A DNA stretch of 5,245 bases. Origin: Clostridia bacterium. Its GTDB lineage: Bacteria > Bacillota > Clostridia > Saccharofermentanales > UBA5734. The stretch covers positions 1-5,245 of the forward strand of contig RZZF01000147.1 of NCBI GenBank assembly GCA_009929975.1. The letters are read 5' to 3'. The notes beneath the pieces are model-generated. The model was not told the origin of the DNA. It saw only the letters and a program-made list of their open reading frames with translations, and made no database searches. Positions 1-5,245 of the stretch are shown one piece after another. The stretch's first letter is position 1. Each line of letters opens with the position of its first letter. Made by a program: the position numbers and the translations under genes.

Positions 1-1638
1 GCCCTGCAGCAGGGTCTGGATCGCTTTTTGAATCAGCAGTTCCGTTTCCGTATCGACCGACGATGTTGCTTCATCGAGAATGAACAGCCGGGGATTGGCC
101 AGGATGGCGCGGGCAAATGAGATCAATTGCTTCTCACCGGTTGAGAGGCGGTTGCCGCCTTCACCGACTTCTGTCTGGTAGCCATCTTTCATTTTCATGA
201 TGAAATCGTGAGCATGTGCCAATCTGGCGGCGGCTTCAATATCTTCCAGCGAGGCGGACAGCCGGCCATAGCGGATATTCTCCGCGATGGTTCCGCTGAA
301 CAGATGTGGTGTCTGCAGTACATACCCGAGATGTGTATACAGCCAGAGCAGCGGCCGTTCGCGATAATCACAGCCGTCGATGAGAATCCGGCCGTCCGTC
401 GGCTCATAGAAGCGGCAGGCCAGATTGACAATGGTGCTTTTGCCTGAGCCGGTATCACCGACCAGTGCGATGACCTGGCCGGGCTGCACATCAAGGTTGA
501 AATCGTCGAGAATCAGTTCCCCGTTGCCATAGTGGAAGGAAACATGATCAAAAGTGATCTGCCCGGTGAAGGGCGGCCATGGCTGCTGCCCCAGGCCGTT
601 TTCAAGACCGTAGGCCTCGATGACCGGCGGCTGGTCTACAATATCCGAAGACTCTGCCAGCAAGGACATGACCCGCTCGGCGGCGGCTTGCGCGGACTGC
701 AGATCGGCCATCACGCGGGCAACCTGGCGGATCGGATCCCAGATACGGGTAATATAAATGATAAACGCGTAGAGGGTACCGGTCAGCAGCGTGCCGGACA
801 GAACACGACCGCTGCCCAATGACATGACCAGAGCGGTTCCGGCTGCTCCGAGCAATGATATGATCGGAACAAATAGCGAAGACAAGGCACCGGCATGGAC
901 TGATTCCGTGTACATCTCGTCCGCGATCTCGGCAAATTCCGCGCTGTTCGCGGTTTCTCGGCGCAGTGTTTTGCTCGTTTTGGCACCCATGATACCTTCA
1001 TTGAACGCGCCGGTCAGTCTCGAGTTGATGCGGCGGATCATGCGGTGAACCTTGAACAGCTTCTTCTGAAACAACCAGGAGATAAGCGCGAGAAAGGGAA
1101 TGATCGCCAGTGTGATCAGTGCCAGCCGGATGTCGAGAATCAGCATCGCGGTCAGGATAACCAGGATGGTGGCCAGGCCCCAGGCGATATCGACGATGCC
1201 CCAGGCGATGACCTCACTCAGCCGATTGGTGTCGGACACCATGCGGGCCATGATCCAGCCGACCGGGGTACGGTCAAAGTAGGAAAATGACAGGGATTGC
1301 AGACGGTCAAAGGCCGCCTGGCGGATTTTGAAGCTCAGGCCGGTTTCAATTCTCCCGGCATAATAGAGGAAAAAACGGACGATCACGGCCTGAATCGACA
1401 CAGACAGGACAAAGAGAGTGGCATAAAGGCCGATGCCGTCAGCCGATTGATTCTTGATGAAGTGGTCAATTGCGTACTTGGTCATCAGCGGCGGAATGTT
1501 CTCGAACAGCGCCATGGCTGCCAGAATGAGAGCCAGCAGAATAAATTCACGGCGAAACTGTCTGGCGAACCCGAAAAAGCGTTTCCACACGCCGATATCG
1601 ATCGACTGATCAAAAACCTGTTCCTGTGGCTGGCTCAT
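1..1638 (-). CDS. Heterodimeric ABC exporter subunit with catalytic Glu (BmrD/YheH/MdlB-like), C-terminus cut by window edge
   Basis: This is a half-transporter of the multidrug/lipid exporter class: six membrane helices followed by an ATPase domain, acting in the cytoplasmic membrane. The frame stays open for 546 codons to base 1, so the last few dozen residues, including the H-loop, lie outside the window. Hydrophobic segments sit near residues 30-50, 72-92, 149-168, 171-190, 251-274 and 284-300. The ATPase domain shows Tyr370 (A-loop position), Walker A GDTGSGKST (394-402, Lys400), Q-loop Gln442, signature LSTGE (498-502), Walker B LFILDE with catalytic Glu523, and D-loop SSVD (526-529). 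The signature deviates from LSGGQ, which in heterodimeric exporters marks the subunit lending its signature to the degenerate ATP site. The ATG overlaps the stop of the upstream partner gene (ATGA) and has a perfect Shine-Dalgarno. The substrate (drug, lipid or peptide) cannot be read from the sequence. Family assignment is firm; the BmrD-like role is inferred from motifs and gene order. Confidence 0.95.
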   Translation of the reverse strand, partial: MSQPQEQVFDQSIDIGVWKRFFGFARQFRREFILLALILAAMALFENIPPLMTKYAIDHFIKNQSADGIGLYATLFVLSVSIQAVIVRFFLYYAGRIETGLSFKIRQAAFDRLQSLSFSYFDRTPVGWIMARMVSDTNRLSEVIAWGIVDIAWGLATILVILTAMLILDIRLALITLAIIPFLALISWLFQKKLFKVHRMIRRINSRLTGAFNEGIMGAKTSKTLRRETANSAEFAEIADEMYTESVHAGALSSLFVPIISLLGAAGTALVMSLGSGRVLSGTLLTGTLYAFIIYITRIWDPIRQVARVMADLQSAQAAAERVMSLLAESSDIVDQPPVIEAYGLENGLGQQPWPPFTGQITFDHVSFHYGNGELILDDFNLDVQPGQVIALVGDTGSGKSTIVNLACRFYEPTDGRILIDGCDYRERPLLWLYTHLGYVLQTPHLFSGTIAENIRYGRLSASLEDIEAAARLAHAHDFIMKMKDGYQTEVGEGGNRLSTGEKQLISFARAILANPRLFILDEATSSVDTETELLIQKAIQTLLQG

Positions 1639-3479
1639 GGGTTCACCTCCTGTTGACTCATCATGATGTCAGCTTCATCTTCCAGACTGCTCTGAATCTG
1701 ATAGACGCGCCGGTACATACCGTCCTGACGGATCAGGTCCGCGTGGCGGCCCTCCTGTGTAATGCGTCCTTCCTCGAGCACGACGATGCGGTCAGCTCCG
1801 GAGAGAGTCGAGATACGGTGGGAGACCAGAATGGTCGTACTGTTGTGCTGGCGGCTGGCTAGTTCCCGGCGGATCTGCAGATCCGTATCGGTATCCACGG
1901 CACTCATTGAGTCATCAAAGATAACGATCGGACATTCCCTGATCAGGGTGCGCGCGATCGTCAGGCGCTGTTTCTGTCCGCCCGACAGGGTCACACCCCG
2001 TTCTCCGACGACGGTTTCGTACCCCTGTTCAAACGCCGCGACATCGTCATGCAGCGCCGCAGTCTTGGAGGCCTGCAGAACATCGTCACGCGTCGCCTGC
2101 GGCCGGGGCAGACGGATATTATCAAATATAGAACGGGAGAAAACAAACGGCTCCTGCAGAATCAGCCCGATCTGCCGGCGGACCGACGACCGCTTCAACT
2201 GACGCAAGTCCATGCCATCTAGCCGGATGGTTCCTTCATCCGGCTCATACAGCCGCTGCAGAAGGTAAAGCAGGCTTGACTTGCCGGATCCGGTCGGTCC
2301 GAGAACGCCGATGGTCTCACCAGATTGAATCGACAGGTTGATGTTCTGCAGCACAGGGTGTTCAGACTGGTCATAGCTGAAGGTCACATTTTCGAAGGTA
2401 ATCGATCCTTGCAGCTCAGTATCCATCAGATCGTCGTCAGAAGGTTCCGGTGTCTCTTCCAGCACTTCCTGAATCCGGTGCCAGGCAACGTGCATACGGC
2501 CTGCGTCTGCGATGATCCGGGCCAGGCCGCGGAGAGGAAAGATCAGCATTTCCGTATAGGAAATGAAAATCACCAGTTGTCCGAGCGTCAGCTGGCCGCG
2601 CACGGTGAAAACCGTTCCGGCGATGGTGACGGCGACAATCTGCAGAAAACACATAAAATCGGAAAACATCCAGAAATTGGCGATGATCGTGAAGGTTTTC
2701 CAGCCGAAATCACGCAGATCGGTATTCTGGCGCATGAACTTTTCTCGCTCAAAGGCCTGGCGGGCAAACGCCTTGACCACACGGATACCGGTCAGATATT
2801 CCTGCAGGATCGTTGACAGCTCACCTTCAGCCTCATCCCATTTGCGAAAGGCCTGTCGTTCTTTCTTGAAATAAATCGCGGACGTCACAAAAACAATCGG
2901 TGTGACGATCAGTCCGATCAGTGCCAGCCTGACATTGACACGGAACATGATACTCACCGCGACGGTAATCAGGGTCAGGGAACGCATGATCTCGAGCACC
3001 TGGTGGTTGAAAAAACGCCGGACCGTCTCACTGTCAGAAGTGCACCGCTGAATCAGGTCGCCGGTTTCCGCCCGGGCGTGGTAAGAGAAGGGCAGCGCCT
3101 GCAGGTGATTGAACAGTGACTGACGGATTCGCCGCGCTCCGGATTCCGCGAAGCGGCTGCTCCATTTACCGCGCAGAAAGGTCATCAGGCCATCAAGTGC
3201 GGTCATGAGCAGAATGATCAGACCGAAAATCCACAGGTTTCTCAGAAAATAGGGACGGCCGCCGGCCTGGTCATAGACTCGCATCATCCAGCCCGGCAGA
3301 CTCGGCTCAACATCGCTGATGATCGTATCGACGACAAAGCTGAAAACCAGCGGGATCAGCAAAGCCAGACCGGCGCAGGCGATGGTCAAAAGCAGGGCAA
3401 CCGTCATCCGCGGGATCTCGCGGGTATGGTAGCTCAGCAGACTGGATAGCCAGGGCTTAGGCCCTGATTTTGCTTTCAT
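1635..3479 (-). CDS. Heterodimeric ABC exporter subunit with degenerate Walker B (BmrC/YheI/MdlA-like)
   Basis: This is a complete half-transporter, 614 aa from the preferred start, and the presumed membrane partner of the downstream ABC gene. Hydrophobic segments lie near residues 26-52, 80-100, 164-180, 185-203, 264-288 and 297-317. The ATPase domain has Tyr369 (A-loop), Walker A GPTGSGKSS (394-402, Lys400), Gln442, a canonical LSGGQ (498-502), Walker B IVIFDD (518-523), D-loop SAVD and H-loop His554. Asp523 replaces the usual catalytic Glu, the hallmark of the degenerate-site subunit in BmrC, TM287 and MdlA. I chose the ATG at 3479 because an AGGAG lies 10 bases upstream. The in-frame ATG at 3503 would add eight residues (MKDRRIII) but has no ribosome binding site. 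The conserved motifs then fall at the same residue numbers as in the partner, which is consistent with collinear paralogues. The C-terminus ends in MSQQEVNP, encoded across the partner's ribosome binding site. The substrate is unknown. Confidence 0.95.
   Translation of the reverse strand: MKAKSGPKPWLSSLLSYHTREIPRMTVALLLTIACAGLALLIPLVFSFVVDTIISDVEPSLPGWMMRVYDQAGGRPYFLRNLWIFGLIILLMTALDGLMTFLRGKWSSRFAESGARRIRQSLFNHLQALPFSYHARAETGDLIQRCTSDSETVRRFFNHQVLEIMRSLTLITVAVSIMFRVNVRLALIGLIVTPIVFVTSAIYFKKERQAFRKWDEAEGELSTILQEYLTGIRVVKAFARQAFEREKFMRQNTDLRDFGWKTFTIIANFWMFSDFMCFLQIVAVTIAGTVFTVRGQLTLGQLVIFISYTEMLIFPLRGLARIIADAGRMHVAWHRIQEVLEETPEPSDDDLMDTELQGSITFENVTFSYDQSEHPVLQNINLSIQSGETIGVLGPTGSGKSSLLYLLQRLYEPDEGTIRLDGMDLRQLKRSSVRRQIGLILQEPFVFSRSIFDNIRLPRPQATRDDVLQASKTAALHDDVAAFEQGYETVVGERGVTLSGGQKQRLTIARTLIRECPIVIFDDSMSAVDTDTDLQIRRELASRQHNSTTILVSHRISTLSGADRIVVLEEGRITQEGRHADLIRQDGMYRRVYQIQSSLEDEADIMMSQQEVNP
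1642..1651 (-). promoter_or_regulatory. Strong ribosome binding site for the downstream ABC gene, inside the upstream gene
   Basis: The minus strand reads AGGAGGTGAA here, with GGAGG seven bases before the ATG at 1638. It lies within the last codons of the upstream ABC gene, whose TGA overlaps the ATG. This fixes the start of the second subunit and suggests coupled, near-equimolar synthesis of the two proteins. Confidence 0.85.
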
Positions 3480-3489
3480 GATGATAATT

Positions 3490-3494
3490 CTCCT
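3490..3494 (-). promoter_or_regulatory. Ribosome binding site deciding the ABC gene start at 3479
   Basis: The minus strand reads AGGAG here, 10 bases before the ATG at 3479; extended to AGGAGA the spacing is 9. The alternative ATG at 3503 is preceded by ATCACCT, which is not a Shine-Dalgarno, so the shorter protein is preferred. Confidence 0.65.
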
Positions 3495-3528
3495 GTCCTT
3501 CATAGGTGATCAGCACGGTCGTCATTAC

Positions 3529-3557
3529 ATTTTACTCAAAATCAGCCGGTCGGTCTA
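3529..3557 (-). promoter_or_regulatory. Candidate sigma-70/SigA promoter for the ABC pair
   Basis: On the minus strand, TAGACC (3557-3552, 4 of 6 matches to TTGACA) and TAAAAT (3534-3529, 5 of 6 to TATAAT) are separated by exactly 17 bases. Transcription would begin near 3522, giving a leader of about 43 bases before the ATG at 3479. The match is good but was found by eye in a short AT-richer stretch, so it is tentative. Confidence 0.4.
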
Positions 3558-3577
3558 CCTGCAGATGAAACTCTGTG

Positions 3578-3603
3578 CAAATACAGCGCTCCATGCTGAT
3601 TTG
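3578..3603. repeat. Inverted repeat between divergent promoters, possible operator
   Basis: The left arm CAAAT-A-CAGC (3578-3587) pairs with the right arm GCTGATTTG (3595-3603) across the 7-base spacer GCTCCAT. All nine base pairs match, with one extra A (3583) in the left arm. It lies four bases before the TATAAT box of the galE unit, covering where its -35 element should be, and about 20 bases upstream of the candidate ABC -35. No T-run follows, so it does not look like an intrinsic terminator. A regulator binding site is the likeliest reading, but the extra base makes the dyad slightly asymmetric and no regulator gene is visible in the window. Confidence 0.4.
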
Positions 3604-3606
3604 ATG

Positions 3607-3612
3607 TATAAT
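3607..3612 (+). promoter_or_regulatory. Candidate -10 box (TATAAT) of the galE promoter
   Basis: This is a perfect TATAAT in the AT-rich part of the divergent intergenic region. Initiation would be near 3619, giving a leader of about 58 bases before the galE ATG. At the usual 16-18 base spacing the upstream hexamer is poor (CAGCGC at 17), so the promoter may be weak, need an activator, or be only a chance match. The expected -35 lies inside the inverted repeat at 3578-3603. Confidence 0.4.
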
Positions 3613-3631
3613 ATAGAACATTCATAAGATC

Positions 3632-3662
3632 GCGGCCGGTGTGCAAAATCCTGACTGACCGC
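3632..3662 (+). other. Possible stem-loop in the galE leader
   Basis: GCGGCCGGT (3632-3640) can pair with ACTGACCGC (3654-3662) across a 13-base loop. There is one internal mismatch (C-A) and one G-U pair in RNA. The structure ends three bases before the GGAGG of galE, so it might affect ribosome access. It is short and imperfect and could be chance. Confidence 0.2.
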
Positions 3663-3665
3663 CAT

Positions 3666-3670
3666 GGAGG
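3666..3670 (+). promoter_or_regulatory. Ribosome binding site of galE
   Basis: GGAGG lies six bases before the ATG at 3677. The ATG at 3664 overlaps this site and is out of frame with galE, so 3677 is the start. Confidence 0.8.
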
Positions 3671-3676
3671 CAGAAA

Positions 3677-4702
3677 ATGAGCTGTGTACTTGTAACAGGA
3701 GGGGCTGGCTACATCGGCAGTCATACCTGTGTCGAACTGCTGGATGCAGGGCATGATCTGGTGGTTGTTGATAATCTGGTCAACAGCAGTGAAGAAGCCA
3801 TTCGCCGGGTCCGACAGATCACCGGCCGGGAGTTTCCCTTTTATCCGATTGATCTGGCTGATCGGGACGCCCTGACCGAAGTCTTCGAGCGCCATGCCAT
3901 AGACGCCGTGATTCACTTCGCCGGTCTGAAGGCCGTTGGCGAATCGGTTGCGCAGCCGTTACGCTATTACAGAAATAATCTTGACAGTACCCTGACGCTT
4001 TGTGAAGTCATGGAGTCTTTTCATGTCCACAGGCTCGTCTTCAGCTCATCCGCCACAGTCTATGGACTGCCGGACCGAGTTCCGATGACAGAGTCATTTC
4101 CTCTTTCATGCACCAATCCCTATGGCTGGACAAAACTGATGATCGAGCAGATCCTGCGTGATCTGCAGATCGCCCGTCCGGAATGGTCAATCGCGCTGCT
4201 GCGCTATTTCAATCCGATCGGGGCTCACCCCAGCGGACGCATCGGGGAAGACCCGTTGGGAATTCCCAACAATCTGATGCCCTATATCGCGCAGGTCGCT
4301 GTCGGCCGCAGGCCGTTCCTGCAGGTGTTCGGCACTGATTATCCGACACCGGACGGAACGGGTGTCCGTGATTATATCCATGTCGTCGATCTGGCGATCG
4401 GCCACCGGAAAGCACTCGATTATATTGTGAAGAACCAAGGGGTTGAGGCGATCAATCTGGGGACCGGTCATGGCGTCAGTGTCCTGGAAATGGTGGCCGC
4501 GTTTGAACAGGCCACCGGTGTTTCCATTCCCTGGCAGGCCGCACCGCGCCGGCCGGGTGATATCGCGGTCAGTTATGCCGATGCCGCCAAGGCTGAACGG
4601 CTGTTGGACTGGACAGCCCGGCGCTCCCTGGAAGAAATGTGCCGTGATACCTGGCGCTGGCAGCAGCAAAACCCGCAGGGTTATTCCACTGAGGCTGAAT
4701 AA
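3677..4702 (+). CDS. galE: UDP-glucose 4-epimerase GalE
   Basis: This cytoplasmic NAD-dependent enzyme interconverts UDP-glucose and UDP-galactose (Leloir pathway; precursors for surface polysaccharide). It is an extended short-chain dehydrogenase of 341 aa, close to the 338 aa of the E. coli enzyme. The Rossmann motif [10 protein letters not shown] is at 7-16, with Asp32 at the end of beta-2 for the NAD ribose. [10 protein letters not shown] (81-90), FSSSATVYG (122-130, Ser124) and NPYGWTK (147-153, catalytic Tyr149 and Lys153) follow. [14 protein letters not shown] (174-187), [15 protein letters not shown] (196-210), [10 protein letters not shown] (227-236) and APRRPGD (289-295) complete the pattern and align with E. 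coli GalE almost without gaps. Ser299 sits where E. coli has Tyr299, the residue that restricts N-acetylated substrates, so activity on UDP-GlcNAc/UDP-GalNAc is possible (inference). No galK or galT is visible. The next gene is an LCP ligase 34 bases downstream with no terminator, which favours a cell-envelope role over lactose or galactose use. Confidence 0.97.
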   Translation: MSCVLVTGGAGYIGSHTCVELLDAGHDLVVVDNLVNSSEEAIRRVRQITGREFPFYPIDLADRDALTEVFERHAIDAVIHFAGLKAVGESVAQPLRYYRNNLDSTLTLCEVMESFHVHRLVFSSSATVYGLPDRVPMTESFPLSCTNPYGWTKLMIEQILRDLQIARPEWSIALLRYFNPIGAHPSGRIGEDPLGIPNNLMPYIAQVAVGRRPFLQVFGTDYPTPDGTGVRDYIHVVDLAIGHRKALDYIVKNQGVEAINLGTGHGVSVLEMVAAFEQATGVSIPWQAAPRRPGDIAVSYADAAKAERLLDWTARRSLEEMCRDTWRWQQQNPQGYSTEAE

Positions 4703-4722
4703 TCCTTAATCCCTGAAAGAGC

Positions 4723-4728
4723 AGGAGG
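4723..4728 (+). promoter_or_regulatory. Ribosome binding site supporting a TTG start
   Basis: AGGAGG lies eight bases before the TTG at 4737. The first ATG in this frame, at 4767, has no Shine-Dalgarno before it (preceding bases are CGTATCGTCCTCAG), so the TTG start is preferred. No terminator-like hairpin is seen between the galE stop and this site. Confidence 0.75.
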
Positions 4729-4736
4729 ATCATCGT

Positions 4737-5245
4737 TTGAAGAACCGTCGCGCGTATCGTCCTCAGATGGCTGCCAGGCAGCCTGAAGCAGCCGCCGCAG
4801 ATCAGAGAAAAACCGCAGGAAAAACCAAGGGGTCTGCCAGAAAAAATAAAGACCGCAAAAAAAAGGCGGCCGGGAAGAAACCCCGCTCGGTTTTGCAGCG
4901 GTTTCTGATCGGTGCCGGCATTGCCGTGGCCATCATTATCGTCGCCGTGATCATTGCCAGCTGGATGGGCTGGCGTTCCATGGTGGACCAGATTGAGATT
5001 GTGCCGTCTGATGAAGATACCGTGCCGTCTGAATTTGATGTACCGACTGAAAGCCTGCAGCATCCGGTACCGGTTGACAAGAAGGTCATGAATATCCTGC
5101 TGCTCGGGATTGATTCACAGGCGGACGATGTCGAGGGCCGTTCTGACGCCATGATGGTCCTGACGGTCAATGAGCAGCAGGGTCGGATTAAACTGACTTC
5201 ACTGCAGCGCGACATGATGGTCTACATGCCGGGACGTGATTACCC
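4737..5245 (+). CDS. LytR-CpsA-Psr (LCP) family cell-wall glycopolymer ligase, C-terminus cut by window edge
   Basis: LCP proteins are membrane-anchored enzymes outside the cytoplasm that transfer lipid-linked teichoic acid or capsular polymers to peptidoglycan. The first 169 codons are present. Residues 2-55 are rich in Lys, Arg and Ala with no acidic cluster, then one hydrophobic helix (about 56-75) anchors the protein with the N-terminus inside. A linker of about 40 residues rich in Pro, Glu and Asp leads to the start of the LCP domain. There NILLLGID (119-126), GRSDAMMVLTVN (134-145) and LTSLQRDMMV (153-162) match the family's conserved strands, with Asp126, Arg135, Asp137, Arg158 and Asp159 in the places of the usual pyrophosphate- and metal-binding residues. 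The rest of the catalytic domain lies beyond the window. The TTG start is chosen for its AGGAGG; starting at Met11 (4767) would only shorten the basic tail. It is probably co-transcribed with galE. Which polymer it attaches cannot be told. Confidence 0.92.
   Translation, partial: MKNRRAYRPQMAARQPEAAAADQRKTAGKTKGSARKNKDRKKKAAGKKPRSVLQRFLIGAGIAVAIIIVAVIIASWMGWRSMVDQIEIVPSDEDTVPSEFDVPTESLQHPVPVDKKVMNILLLGIDSQADDVEGRSDAMMVLTVNEQQGRIKLTSLQRDMMVYMPGRDY
5001..5050 (+). repeat. Short degenerate direct repeat in the LCP linker
   Basis: GTGCCGTCTGA occurs at 5001-5011 and again at 5022-5032, and a diverged copy GTACCGACTGA is at 5040-5050. The spacings (21 and 18 bases) are multiples of three. They encode VPSD, VPSE and VPTE at residues 89-92, 96-99 and 102-105, in the extracytoplasmic linker between the membrane helix and the LCP domain. 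Confidence 0.6.

Noticed and set aside
1616..1664. Similar short sequences at the gene junction (MSQQEVNP at the end of one gene, MSQPQEQ at the start of the next)
   Set aside because: The likeness covers only a dozen or so bases with gaps, and part of it is the ribosome site. A duplication cannot be supported.
1762..2202. A 146-codon open frame on the plus strand, and others at 208-447, 532-822, 1045-1290, 1297-1656 and 2325-2816
   Set aside because: They run antisense to the two ABC exporter genes, whose proteins show full conserved motifs. The translations look like no known domain, and no convincing ribosome sites were noted.
3578..3603. The intergenic inverted repeat as an intrinsic terminator
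   Set aside because: There is no T-run on either side, the stem is AT-rich at its base, and it sits between two divergent starts where no transcript would need to end.
3504..3676. A riboswitch, T-box or small RNA in the intergenic region
   Set aside because: The leader lengths are about 43 and 58 bases if the promoters are right, too short for the usual classes, and no conserved motif was recognised.
3542..3916. A 124-codon minus-strand frame across the intergenic region into galE
   Set aside because: It is mostly antisense to the conserved N-terminal part of galE, crosses the promoter region, and has no recognisable protein features.
4187..5215. Minus-strand frames at 4187-4669, 4569-5063 and 4802-5215
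   Set aside because: They are antisense to galE and the LCP gene, both of which have strong family motifs on the plus strand. They are shadow frames.

Overview
The window looks like chromosomal DNA from a Gram-positive (Bacillota/Firmicutes-type) bacterium. Three things point there: strong AGGAGG-type ribosome binding sites, a TTG start on one gene, and a LytR-CpsA-Psr (LCP) cell-wall ligase with a very basic N-terminus and one membrane anchor. By eye the GC content is moderate, around half; I did not compute it. A mid-GC member such as an Erysipelotrichia-like gut bacterium would fit, but the genus cannot be fixed from this sequence alone.

Layout. Positions 1-3479, minus strand, hold two tandem ABC exporter half-transporter genes. 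The upstream gene (1635-3479) is complete. The downstream gene (1-1638) runs off the left edge. They overlap by four bases (ATGA), so they are co-transcribed and probably translationally coupled. Their ATP-site motifs are complementary: the first has a canonical LSGGQ but Asp at the catalytic-Glu position, and the second has the catalytic Glu but a deviant LSTGE signature. This is the pattern of heterodimeric type IV exporters with one degenerate ATP site (BmrCD/YheI-YheH, TM287/288, MdlAB type).

Positions 3480-3676 are the divergent intergenic region. It holds a candidate promoter for the ABC pair, a TATAAT box for the rightward unit, and a near-perfect inverted repeat between them that could be an operator.

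Positions 3677-4702, plus strand, are a complete galE (UDP-glucose 4-epimerase, 341 aa). The residue at the known substrate gatekeeper position is Ser, not the Tyr of E. coli. After 34 bases with no visible terminator comes an LCP-family gene (4737 to the right edge, truncated). The galE-LCP pair suggests supply of UDP-galactose or UDP-GalNAc for a surface glycopolymer and attachment of such polymers to the wall; this is inferred from gene order.

I see no RNA gene, mobile element, CRISPR array or clearly new system. Other open frames overlapping these genes are shadows. The more interesting points are the paired degenerate ATP site, the GalE gatekeeper residue and the intergenic dyad.
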